Origin: Poa pratensis
Lineage: Eukaryota > Streptophyta > Magnoliopsida > Poales > Poaceae
NCBI GenBank assembly: GCA_947311845.1
Contig: CAMZMU010000080.1
Span: 46,696,111-46,760,110, forward strand
Direction: 5' to 3'
DNA: 64,000 bases
Below the pieces are notes generated by a model. The model saw nothing but the letters and a program-made list of their open reading frames with translations. It searched no databases and was not told where the DNA came from. This document shows positions 23,950 through 34,775 of the stretch, in pieces. Every line of letters begins with the position of its first letter. Position 1 is the first letter of the stretch. The translations under genes and the position numbers were made by a program.

Positions 23950-26236
23950 TTATGTCTTCAGGTACCTCGCCGCGGAGTATGTATGCGAGGAAAGGTTGAG
24001 TCCAAGTTGGCTCGATGAGGAGTACCTCGACTGGCGGGTCCTCTGTGCTAGGTGCTTTGCTCTTGGCTGGTGCGGCTGATGTAGGAGATGTTCGTTTTTC
24101 TTGATGGACCTGTGCTCGATGCGCTCGAGGAAGACACCAGGTGGAACTGGTGCTTTGGTCGCGCCAATGTTGGCTAGCTTATCTGCTTCTTCGTTGCTCT
24201 CGCGCCCTATGTGCCGCAACTCGCAGCCTTCGAAGCTGCCCTCCATTAGTTGTACAGTCACGGTAGGCGATCATGTTATCTGCGATTGCATCGCAGGCCT
24301 TCATTGTTTGCTGCACCACAAGATTCGAGTCACCATAGATCATCAGTCGAGTGCACCCGAGGGCTTTGGCCATCCGCATGCCATGGATCAGGGCCTCGTA
24401 CTCTGCTTCGTTATTGGATGGTAACTCGAATCCATCTGCAGGATATAGCGAAGCTTGTCGCCTTTTGGTGATATGAGGATGACACCTGCGCCTGCGCCTT
24501 CGTTCTTCTTTGAGCCGTCAAGTACATAGTCCATGAGTTGGACACATCTGGTGCTCCTGGCAATGAGCTTCGATCCACTCGGTATGGAAGTCAGGTAAGA
24601 CTTGTGCTTTGATGGCCTTCGGGTAATCATACTTGATATCTCGTGGTGCTAGCTCGATGAGCCATTTTGCGACTCGCCCAGTTGCGTTGGGGTTTGTGAG
24701 GATGTCCCGATCCCTGAGGTGCTGATTACAGTGATCGGGTGCTCTGCGAAGTAGTGCGTCAGCTTCCTTGAGGACATGAACACGGCGTAGGCCAGCTTTT
24801 GATAGTGCGGGTACCGCTGCTTTGATATGGAGAGCACTTCACTCAAGTAATAGACTGGGCGTTGTATGCTTTGGGCGTGTCCCTCCTCCCTGCGTTCGAC
24901 TACCAGTACGGTGCTTACCACCCTGTTAGTTGCGGAGACATATAGGTATAGTGGCTCTCGTTCCCTTGGTGCGACGAGGATTGGAGGGCTTGTGAGGACT
25001 CGCTTGAGGTCCGTGAAGGCTGCTTCGGCTTCTGGCGTCCACTCGAATTTGTCTGCTTTCTTCATCAGTCGATAGAACGGGAGTGCTTTTTCGCCCTTTG
25101 CTGATGAATCGACTGAGTGCTGCCACTCGACCCGCTAATTTTGCACGTCATGGAGCTTTGAAGGCCTTTGCATCGTCAAGATGGCCTGTATTTTCTCCGG
25201 GTCCGCCTCGATTCCACGAGCCGAGACTAGATACCCCAGGAGCTGCCCGGCTGGCACGCCGAACGTGCACTTCTTCGGGTTGAGCTTGATGTGGAAGCGT
25301 TTGAGGTTTGCGAACGTCTCTCGCAAGTCATCGAGTAGTGTGTTTTCCTCCCTTGTTGTGATGACGATGTCATCTACGTAGACCTGGACGTTTCGCCCAA
25401 TTTGCTTCTTGAGGCAGTCTTGCATCATGCGCTGGTAGGTTGCGCCTGCGTTCTTGAGCCCAAAGGCATGGTTGTGTAGCAGTAGACCCCGAGTGGGGTT
25501 ATGAACGCCGTTTTCTCTTCATCCTCTTCCTTCATCCTTATCTGGTGGTAACCCGAGTAAGCATCCAGGAAGGACAAGCGAGCGCACCCGGCGGTGGAGT
25601 CGACGATCTGGTCGATTCGAGGTAGTGGAAAGTGATCCTTTGGACAACATTTATTGAGTGCTGTGAAATCTACGCACATCCGAAGGATATCTGTGTGCTT
25701 CTTCTCTACAGTACGGGGTTGGCCACCCATTGTGATTTCTTGATTTCTCTGATGAAACCTGCTGCGAGTAGTCTGTCGACTTCGGCTTCGACTGCGGTTC
25801 TTTTCGGGCCGGATATGCGGCGCATTGTTTGCTTGACTGGTTTAGCATCTGGAAATAATTGGAGAGAGTGCTCGGCGAATTCCCTGGGAATACCTGGCAT
25901 GTCGGCTGGACACCACGCAAATATATCCCAGTTCTCACGGAGGAATTCGACGAGCGCGCTTTCCTATGCGATAGGCAGACTCGAAGAGACATTGACTGTC
26001 TTGGTCGGGTCAGTCGGGTGCACCTGATGCGACCTTGTGTCATTGGTGGCGTTGAATGCTCTGTCGACTGCCACCTTCTTGTGCTCCGGCATAAGTGTTC
26101 GATCGTTGGAGACCGCTAGATCGGCGAGTGTTGCTTCCATGCCGAACATCTCAGAGATTTTGCTAAACTCTCGGTCGCAAGAGTCGGACTTTTGGAAGTT
26201 TCCTTTGACTGTGATTACTCCTTTTGGTCCAGGCAT
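23950..26236 (-). pseudogene. reverse transcriptase and RNase H region of element 1
   Basis: RT motifs across several frames: KSQWVANPVL, RMCVDFTALNKCCPKD, FLDAYSGYHQI, VYVDDIVITT (active site YVDD) and GYLVSARGIEADPEKI. They lie between about 26000 and 25060. The connection/RNase H (PVYYLSEVL, RYPHYQKLAYAV) is at 24650-25065. A second, archaeal-type RNase H follows at 23990-24630 (GAGAGVILISPKGD, MIYGDSNLVVQQ, RESNEEADKLANIG). At least five frame breaks. Confidence 0.85.
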
Positions 26237-26238
26237 CT

Positions 26239-26895
26239 TCAGCTGGAGGTATGCATAGTGTGGACCGCCATGAATCGAGCGAACGTCGGGCGTCCAAGTA
26301 TGGCGTGGTATTGTGACTTCCAGTCGACAACTTCGAACTCAATCGACTCTGTCCTGAAGTGGTTCTTGTCCCCGAACGTTACGTCGAGTTGTATGGTGCC
26401 TTCTGGGCTTATTGCTTTGCCTGGGACGATACCGTGAAAGGTATTTGAAGATCTTGGCAGGTTTTCGACTGACCTGTTCATTTTGCGGAGCGTATCTGCG
26501 AAGATGATGTTTATGCCGCTGCCACCATCCATGAAGACCTTGGACATGGCGTAGCCTCCAATTTGTGCGTCGAGTACCAGAGCAGAGTGCCCTGGACGAA
26601 CGACCGATGGTGGGTGGTCCTCTCTGCTGAAGCTTATTGCAGTTTCGGATCCCTTCAAGAATTCAGTTACGGCAGGAGGTGACATGACCGCCATGTTTAC
26701 TTGTCGAGTGCGAAGTTTTTGCTCCCTGTTGGAAGGGCGACCTTTCTGTATCATGTACATCTGCCCTTGGGGCGGAGGGTACTGAGGTTCGTCCACCCGA
26801 GGTACGGGTTGTATGGCACCCGCGATATTTCCGCCTGCGGCAGGCTGTGGTGGTGGAGGTGGTGCCATCAGAGGCACATTGTTTGGCTGAGGCAC
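26239..26895 (-). pseudogene. aspartic protease region of element 1
   Basis: Retropepsin-type domain: ALVLDAQIGGYAMSKVFMDGG with the D-G active-site region (FMDGGSGINII, about 26520), then a conserved YHAILGRPTFARFMAV flap/C-terminal motif. Preceded by a Pro-rich linker. Ends at a stop at 26239 that breaks the link to RT. Confidence 0.8.
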
Positions 26896-26899
26896 AGGT

Positions 26900-29263
26900 G
26901 CAGGCGGGTGCGTGTGCGGCTGTTGCCTTTCTGAGTTGTACGTATTCAGACGCTAGTTGGTCGAATTCCTGCAGTTTCTCATCGAGTGATTGGAGCGCGT
27001 CTTCCCCCTTGTACAGGTGGAATCTGCAATCAGCATCCATCTTTTCTTCGAATGATCGCTCGTTTGTGCGCCGAGCGCGACTTGCGCCAGTCTTTCCTCT
27101 TGTAGCTATGCTGCGTTGGCCGCGGTCTCGACTGTCCCGTCGTCGATCTTCTGACCGTCGGTCGCTTCTGTCTTGGTCGTTGCGGGGTGTGGAGAACCCA
27201 GCCGCCATGAATTCGGGTCTGTCGTCGTCGTAGTGACGTTTTGAACGCTTGCGCCTTCGGTCGTCTCTGTATGAGTCTCTGCGGCTTCGACTGCCGCTTT
27301 CATGATTGTCACGGGGTGAGGACCCGCGTGTGGTGCGCGCCATGTCTTCTCCGTCTGCCCACTCAGTCGCGATCTTCAGGAGGTTAGCCACAGAGGTTGG
27401 CTTTTGGCGACCAAGTGCTTCTTTGAAGTCTCGCCTGGCGAGGCCCATGATGAAAGCATCCATGGCCATATCTTCTGAAATTACTCCAACTGAGTTGCGT
27501 ATCTCAGTCCATCGTCGATGTATGACCTCAACGTTTCGTCTGACCGTTGAACGCAAGCTCGCAGCTCTTCGAACGTTTTTGGGCGCTCACATAGAGGCTC
27601 GAAGTTTTTGATGAAGTCAGTGCGGAAGTGATCCCACGAGTCGTATGTTGATGGAGGTAGAGCCTTGAGCCAGTCGCGGGCTGTGCCTTCGAGCATGAGT
27701 CGTATGTATTGCATGGCTGTGATATTTGTGCCTCGCTGGCACGCGACAGCCAGCCTGTAGTCTTCCAGCCATCCTGAAGGTTCCTGTCGACCCGTGTACT
27801 TGGGCTGTTCAGATGTGAGTTTGAACCCTTTGGGCATCCGTGTCTCGCGGACGCGTCGAGTGAAGCACAGAGCTCCGTGTGGCTCAGGCTCCGATCAGAG
27901 TACGAGTCGCTACTGTAAGATCTGCGTGATCTGCTCCTGGACCTGCGCCGACGTGAGCCGCTTCTTTCCTTCGAGTGGTGGCGGCGACCACTGCGATTAT
28001 GCTCTTCACGACGCGTGTCAACTATGGCACGATCTCGACTCCCTCCTGGAGTTTTTGGGATTTGGCGTATGGCCTTCGCCGCTAAGGCGAGTGATTTGAT
28101 CTGTTGGCGATGTAGTTTTGCATTGGGGTCATCAGCTGGAGGCTTGATTGCCTCTAGGTATGCTGCAGCGGTAAAGAGAGCACCCGCAGCTGTTTTGGGT
28201 ACTGGCACTCCCTCCTCGTCGTATGTCATGAAAGAGTTGCCTAGGTTGCGGGTGAGTGCCGCCCTTCATCGCGCGAGGTGTGACAGCCTTGATCTGGGTC
28301 TTGTGTCTGCTCGCCCGGTGGAGCTCAGGAGAGCTGTCTTCTTCGCGCACTCGACAAGCTAGCTTGCTTTTTACGTTCTTCGAGTGTTGCTCTGATCTGC
28401 TGCAGTCGAAGTGATTCCTGCCAGTTGAAGTACTGGAAGGTCAACATCTCCTCCCGTGTTGCGTCTGCTGGCATCATTGTGCACTCCTTGATGACTTTAT
28501 CTGCTTTTGCTGCCATCTCAGCAGTAATTGTGAGATTTGTGACTCCGTCCGGCATAGTAACGTGCACGGGAACTCTGTAGGCCTGCGACTGGCCGCAGCA
28601 TCAGATGATTCTGCGGCGAAGGCAACGTAGACCTGCTGGGGTATCACCCGAGGGTATGTGTATGTGTTTTCGAGTCCCGTCATGGACTCGACGTCGTCAT
28701 CAAGGCTCATGTCGGAGTCGATATGCCCATCGAGTGGTCCGTCTGGACATCTCGCTGTCGATGCCTTCATCGCCTATGCTCATCTCGGCGTCGGCGAAGT
28801 TGTTATGAATCTCGAAGTCGAGGTTGTTGTTGGTGCAGATCTCGGAGTCGACGTGGTTGTCGATATGAGTTTCAGGCTCGTCGAAGTCGCTGAGGGAGAT
28901 CCCGCAGTCGAAACTATCCTCGAGTGGGAGATCGAGCTCGGGATCGTTTGTGCGGTATGCTGATTCGGCCTCCTCACCTTGGAGTTCTTCAATGAGCTCG
29001 TTGATCTCTCGAGTCGACATGGTTGTTGCAGACGAGCAAGCTTGGAGGATCGACGATGGTATGGACGCAGTTGATGGATCCGCAGTCGAAGGAGCCGCAA
29101 CCGATGGAGCCTCGGGTGCGGAAGTCGCGAGTTGGCGTGGATCTGTCAAGTCCTGCACACCAAGCTTGTTTACGAAAAAATTGAACGAACCAACGGTTAA
29201 ACCCAAACCTGACGAGATCGGAGAAGGTCTCCTGGAATTTGGCGAGTGTGGCTCGAAATCCAT
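26900..29263 (-). pseudogene. gag of element 1, frameshifted
   Basis: Capsid-type polyprotein. An N-terminal acidic region (28700-29263) is followed, in changing frames, by an Arg/Ser-rich block (RRRRSRSRSRRSYSSDSYSD, about 27950). The retrotransposon gag core comes next (27481-27837: YTGRQEPSGWLEDY, ARDWLKALPPSTYDSW, F.TDFIKNF). A further basic region follows at 26950-27556. At least four frame changes occur, so no full product is encoded. No classical CCHC knuckle was seen; basic RS stretches may have served for RNA binding. Confidence 0.75.
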
Positions 29264-29460
29264 CAGAGGATCTGATGTGCTTTTTGCAGGTGAAGCTGGC
29301 GTGCTGCCGTTTGTCGAGTGATTCGGCGAGTTGCCGTGTGCCGCCCGAGTCGGCGAGTTCTGGTTTGTTGATGCAGCCGGCGAGTTGCCGTTTGTAGATC
29401 CGATCGGCGAGTCGCCGTTTTCTATGGAACCGAAGAAACCGTGAGTCCAGCACTATTCTT

Positions 29461-29479
29461 TCCCACAGACGGCGCCAAT
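29461..29479 (-). promoter_or_regulatory. primer-binding site of element 1
   Basis: Minus strand ATTGGCGCCGTCTGTGGGA immediately follows the 5' LTR, the standard tRNA-primed start of reverse transcription in many grass gypsy elements. Confidence 0.85.
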
Positions 29480-29968
29480 TGACGAGGGGTTAACTCATCA
29501 AATCCCATGGTTAAGGACCTAGGGTTGAGATTATGGGGAGAGAACGTGGTAGTACTGTTAGTTTCGTCGGCTGACAAGCAGAGGCAAAGATTACCCAGGT
29601 TCAGGCCCCTCGGGTGGAGGTAAAGACCCTATTCCTGCTTGTCTGGTATTGATTGTGTGAGATTATGCGATTACAGGGGAGCTCCGACGAGATGTCGATC
29701 TCGCTAGGGCTTTTGGTGGTTCGAGTATGGCTTGTCCAGGATCGACGGCCCTCCCAGCCTTTAAGGCTGGGTCTCGGGAGTCCGTAACCGACCCTATTTA
29801 CATGTAAGGAAAGTATAAACCGACTATGCCTATGTCTAATCTTGGAGGGTACTCCATCTTGTTGGGCCTTTCGTCATGGGCTTCATGTAGGCTCTTGATA
29901 ACTGGGCCTTAGACGACACGTGCACCAGGTACCCTTACGGTAGGGTACCGAGATGTATATCCTTGTCA
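29480..29968 (-). repeat. 5' LTR of element 1
   Basis: Direct repeat of 16776-17269. It differs by a short deletion at 29758-29765 that removes the TATAAA present in the other LTR. Confidence 0.95.
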
Positions 29969-30194
29969 GGTGGTTCACTTGAAGAGATCAAGATCGTCAT
30001 CATCTAGCTCAAGTGGAATGCACAGGGCAAATGTATGATCTTGATAGGGTTTCTATTTTACCGGTCTCATGTTGTTGGTGGGAGACCGGATTATAGGATA
30101 GACGGTGTACTATCAAGAGGGGCTCTCAAGTGAGTAACTTGATCGCATCTTTGTGGAGAGCTCAAACCTTTGCATTCTTGGCATCATCATCTTT

Positions 30195-30495
30195 CACTAG
30201 TAGGAAAAGGCCTACCGCTGGCGGACGGAAATGGCCTACCGCTGGCGGGCGGGCACCCACCAGCGATCATTACGCCAGTGGTAATAATTACCGCTGGCGG
30301 GCGGCCGTCCGCCAGCGGTAAGGCTGGTTACCGCTGGCGGGCACAATTTCCGCCCGCCATCGTTATCTGCCACAGCGCTGGCTGGCAAGCGTCCGCCAGC
30401 GGTAAGCCACCACGGCCGCTAGCGGTACTAGTCCCTGGTTTGGGTTCTGGGAGCCCTGTCCGCCAGCGGTACGCCTCTGTGTCCGCTAGCGGTAT
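30195..30495. repeat. CACTA terminus and subterminal repeats
   Basis: After CACTA come about nine copies of TACCGCTGGCGG or its reverse complement CCGCCAGCGGTA within 300 bp, in both orientations, some as CCGCTAGCGGTA. In En/Spm such arrays bind the element's own regulatory protein. Confidence 0.88.
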
Positions 30496-30694
30496 TATTT
30501 TGTGGTATTATTATTTTTTTCCAGAAAATCGTATTCCAGCAGTATATCGAATATAAATACATTATATTCAGGTAGAGACGACCAAAATAACAATAACATA
30601 GACAATTCCACATACAAAAGCGTCAAAAGTTGTCATACACGAATACATGTCGATAGATTCATACACGGAAGTTTGCCAAATCAACTACTGTCAA

Positions 30695-32698
30695 CTAAAT
30701 CACAATCACATACAAGAGAATGACAATGACGATGAGTAAGAAGGGGATCACGATGAAGTTGGACTTCATCCGGCTCTTCCTCTCTTCCGCAAGCAGGTGA
30801 TTCAAGTATCTAGCGTCTGTCTCCGCTTTACAGTTGTAACAATTGTAGTTGTTCACGATGATGTTGGACTTCATCTGGTTCTTCCTCTCTTCCGCAAGAA
30901 GGTGGTTGAAGTACCTAGCTTTCGCCTCCGCTTTACTCTTGTAGCTTTTGTGGTTGTTGCCTTTGAACTTGTTCACTTGCTTTAGACAGTCTTCCCACTC
31001 TTCATAGACTCCTGGAACATGACCTTGGTACACCACATACCACTTCTTCATTTCTCTATACACAAGATATAAAAGTATAAGCCAAATAAGAGTTAAAGAA
31101 AAAAGATGTGTGTACATAAGATAGAAGAAAATATAGCATCGATCACACAAAATCAAACGACTTTCGAAACTAGGCAAGTTCATTTAGGGATGTAGTTTAC
31201 GAAGACTGTTAATTGTTGCTCACCTTCTCTTCGGTATCTACGGAACGCGTTACCACCATCTAACGAGTTGAATAGCCTATCATCACCCGAACATCTTATG
31301 CGATGTTCTATCTCGGCGTTAGGTGGTGGTTTAAAGCCGAAGTAGAACTCCCCATCTTTTTCTAGGACGTCACACATGATGATTCGCGCGATCATCTTCT
31401 GGATGTATCGGAACTCATCTCTGATAACATAATCAGTGGGTTCCTTCAGCCTTTGGCACCATTTGTTAATATCACCAACAAATTGGTCTCGTCGTTGAAA
31501 CTTTAATAACCACCGCATTTGATAGATTATGTACCATGACTCCATAAAACTCCGTGAATCCTGCTTGATGCAGGGGAAATACGTTCTGTGGGAGAATTTA
31601 TAGCTTTCATCATATGTCTTTTTTAATCGGGCCACCCTTTAAGGCGTAGCCGTTGAGAGCATTATTCAGAACAATCTTGATGTCGGTGTAGTCCCTTCTA
31701 GTAGCCTTGTCTTCATAACGATCCCCGTTGTCGAGATACACGGCACTCAAATCTACCATGTCCAACCAGATGAGGGTGCCGTGTTTGTTTCTGCGCAAAA
31801 TTTCACCATTGTAAATGCAAATTCAACGATGAAAATCTATGAAAGCATGTTAATTATGACATGTATGAATGACTTACTCAGGAAAATAAGGCAAGAGATA
31901 GGTGCGTTTGTGAACATTGTCGAGGAAGAGATTTTTGAGGTAACGCGTCGCATTTTTCCTACCCTCAGGGTTGTTCACGAACATTTCTTGTAAATAGTAG
32001 GGGTCAACTACCATGATTTCGGGTGTATCCTCCATTTTGATTTGGTACGCCATATGGAGCGCAACAAGGCAGACCATGGATGGGTGGAGCGGGAGCATAT
32101 GGAACATTATGAGGATATCATCAAATCTCACAAAGAGCAGGTCTGCGCCATCTTCTGTGACAAAGCCCAACCGTTTTGGTACCTTTGCAATAAAAACTGG
32201 GTATGTTGGATTTTCTTGCTCGAGAAGTCTCGTCTCCATTACAAGAACAAGCTCATGTAGGTCCAACAAATGTCCAGACAACTTTTCGACCAAATCCGCC
32301 GGCAGGATCGATTTACCCAAGTTATGCGTCGTATGCCAGTTCTTGATGGGTATCCTGTCCACAAATCGGAAATCAGTCCCCTGCTCCGGCCGGCTGTTGG
32401 AGTCGTCCAACTTATGTTTCTTGTATCTTTTCTGTGCCTTCTTAGGCTTGTTCACCGGCGCATCTTCTGGCGTATCATGATTTTGCACAATAGGCATCAA
32501 ATTGGTGATAGAGTTGTCGTAGCCATAGCCGATCATGGGGGGAGGCCCTACTTGGCCTCCATTCATCCAAGTCCGAACGAACTCACAGACGGTAGGAAAC
32601 ATGGATTTGAGGGTGCTTGTGAGTTCGTTCTCGATGAACGCCTGCATCGGATCCTCACCTCCTATCTGTGAACCCCCGACCTCGTCGTTGTCAGCCAT
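30695..32698 (-). pseudogene. CACTA second gene: Ulp1-like domain plus RNase H1 N-terminal domain plus C-terminal membrane helix
   Basis: Exons 31878-32698, 31224-31790 and 30695-31053 join with GT-AG introns (donor AAG|GTGAGC; acceptor ATAGAG). Exon 1: acidic and Lys-rich start, then LALHMAYQIKMED and YLKNLFLDN, typical of the C48/Ulp1-type proteins of grass CACTA elements. Exon 2 has the His and Asp of the triad (NKHGTLIWLD, VYLDNG). Where the Cys should be (normally C-G-Y-Y) it reads FMESWYIIYQ, so it is probably inactive. A one-base shift lies near 31625. Exon 3 encodes KKWYVVYQGHVPGVYEEW, an RNase H1 N-terminal (Cauli_VI-type, RNA/DNA hybrid-binding) domain. Its helix AEAKARYFNHLLAEERK is duplicated, and it ends in about 20 hydrophobic residues. 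Start ATG at 32698. Confidence 0.7.
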
Positions 32699-32835
32699 GT
32701 TCACACTAACGAGAAAAGTCGAACTTAGTATAACAGGGAAAATTCACTTAATTAAGTACTAAGATACCTATGAGTCTAAGTTTGCCGGAATGTCCGTCAC
32801 GGCAAGTGTAGGCACTCGAATATGTCTTTTTTTAG

Positions 32836-32879
32836 AAAAGGTCATGCGAAAATTCACGATTTTTTTGGCATGACCTTTG
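32836..32879. repeat. 11-bp inverted repeat
   Basis: AAAGGTCATGC (32837-32847) faces GCATGACCTTT (32868-32878) across an A/T-rich loop. Lies in the CACTA interior just upstream of the second gene. Confidence 0.7.
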
Positions 32880-33681
32880 CTAAAATTAGGACATATGGAG
32901 TACCCGAATTTGCCAGAATGGAAGCTAATCAACGTTCGGCAATCTCAAGGGACTCAAGGGTACCTGCAAACATTTTATATTCATCACAAATGTCGATCGC
33001 ATTTCGACATCATAACCACCATGATACGTCCATTTTGCATCACTATTTTATATCATAATTTACTGCTATTCATTGATATATTTCATATTTGGATGATATA
33101 CTTATGTTATTTTATCTTGTTTTGCATGTTTGATGATTATTGGAGAATTAACTGCCGGAGTCAGGATTCAGCTGGAAAAAGCATCGTCAAGACACCCTAT
33201 TTCTGAAGATCGTCAATTCAGGGAAATAATGCTGAAGCTCCTATTTTATCAGATGCCGGAGGCAGCCAAAAGGGGAGCAGAGATGGGCCACGAGGGGCCC
33301 ACACCATAGGGCGGCGCGGCCCCCTGGCCGCGCCGTGGTGGGGTGTGGGGGCCCTGGCCCACCTCTGGCGCTCCCCCTTCACGTATTTCATCCCCCAGAA
33401 ACCCTAAGACGGGGGGAGCTATCAAGGAAATATTCCGCTGCCTCCACGAGGCGGAAACCACAAAGAGAGAAAAGCTCTCCGGCAGGGAGAAATTTGCCGG
33501 GGAAATTCCTTCCCGGAGGGGGGAAATCATCGCCATCGTCATCGTCATCATGATGGACTTCATCGGGATCATCATCATCATCTCCACCGCCGTCACCATC
33601 ATCTCCACCGCTCCACTTCGTTCCGCTGTAACATCTAGGGTTATACTTTGTGTAGTTCATAGGGGAAACTTTCCCGGTGTT

Positions 33682-34717
33682 TGTCGGCCCAGTGAAATCC
33701 AGGGTGTGCTGGGCCTGTCCTCTACGGCCCTCGACACTTGATGGCCAATTTTCGCTAAGGACCAAGCCTACGGCTTGGAGAGCCTCGCGAGGCGAATTGC
33801 CTCGCGAGGGCTTTGAGGCAGCAGAGGCCTGCGGAGGCCCTCTCCACTGCTGCCCCCTCTTCAAGGAAATCTCCCCTGGAGAGAGGTCAACGCCGAATTC
33901 TCTACAGGGCATCCAAGCCCTCGTGGAGATCGCTTCGCTGCAAAGCAACCTCTGCAGAGCGCACATGGGCTCTGCAGCGGCCGCAGAGTGACGCGCGCCC
34001 TGCGCGCGGTGACGACGACGCCGCAGTTGCCATTTTGGTGATTAAAGGGGTCAACAAAGCTGTGCCATCCGCACCGGACTACAAGGTTTCCTCTTTGGTG
34101 ATAAGGGGACCGGCCGGCGCTACGCTCCACGGCCAACGTCACCGTGGGCACCCCCACGTTCCTCTGCGGCCCCAGCTGGCCGTCCTGCATGGACGGTGGT
34201 TACTCTGCCACAGGCTCAGCTTTACGCCCATGGACCGCGTCCATGGACAGCCGGGCTGCGGTGCACCACGCTCTACCTTCTGCGCCACGTGATAGCCCTT
34301 CCGTAGCGCAAGCGCAGGGAGGAGCCCGGGGCGCCTATAAAAGAGGAGGAGCAGCACCGTAGCAAGGGATCGCATTCTCATTCCAGCATAGCCACTTACG
34401 CGCAAGGAAGAAGAAGACCACTGCTTCCCTTCCTTGTGTACACCATTGCCAAAAGAGAGCCCTCGGCAAGCTCATTGTACTGTAACCTCTACAAGCAGTG
34501 CAATACAGACAAGCAGGAGTAGCGGTGTTACCTCCACACGAGGGCCGTGAACCTGGGTACGGGCTGGTGTTCATCTCTGTCGTGATGTCCCTCCACTTGC
34601 TCGACGAGCACCGTCGCCGTGCAGGTTGAGGGTTGTTTGACCAACGTGTTCAGCCCCTTACACGAACTCTCTTCGTGAGCTTGACTATCCCTGTTTCGTG
34701 GGAGTCATTCTCCGACA
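33682..34717 (+). repeat. 5' LTR of element 2
   Basis: 1036 bp, TG...CA. TATA box TATAAAAG at 34336-34343, with transcription expected about 30 bp downstream. Confidence 0.95.
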
Positions 34718-34718
34718 A

Positions 34719-34737
34719 TTGGCGCGCCAGGTAGGGG
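34719..34737 (+). promoter_or_regulatory. primer-binding site of element 2
   Basis: TTGGCGCGCCAGGTAGGGG directly after the 5' LTR. Confidence 0.85.
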
Positions 34738-34775
34738 GCTGAGGCGCGTCTTCAACCTTCATCGACCTCTGCACC

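Larger units (their letters stand above)
16776..29968 (-). mobile_element. Ty3/gypsy Tat-lineage LTR retrotransposon (element 1)
   Basis: TG...CA LTRs of 489 (29480-29968) and 494 bp (16776-17269) are flanked by the 5-bp duplication GGTGG (16771-16775 and 29969-29973). On the minus strand: 5' LTR, PBS, gag, protease, RT, RNase H, integrase, PPT-like repeats, an antisense gene on the plus strand, PPT, 3' LTR. Dual RNase H regions and an antisense ORF are features of the Tat lineage. About 11 substitutions between LTRs by eye (about 2%) suggest an age near 0.8-0.9 My at 1.3e-8 per site per year. Coding frames are broken many times. Confidence 0.93.
16310..30194 (+). repeat. older LTR-like grass repeat, split by the Tat element
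   Basis: Two flanks, 16310-16770 and 29969-30194, become contiguous once the Tat element and one GGTGG are removed. The first begins TGAAAGTGCATGTGCCCTCA; the second includes the GGGAGACCGG and GAGTGAGTAACTTGATCGCAT motifs that I associate with a common Triticeae LTR-type repeat. No coding sequence. Confidence 0.5.

Noticed and set aside
30205..30490. Regularly spaced 12-bp repeats as a CRISPR-like array
   Set aside because: Repeats occur in both orientations with irregular short spacing next to a CACTA terminus; this is plant DNA and the pattern is a subterminal array.
33249..33608. Long open frames in the Met/Asp- and His-coding repeat of the solo LTR
   Set aside because: They come from a CATCAT-type trinucleotide stretch inside a non-coding LTR.
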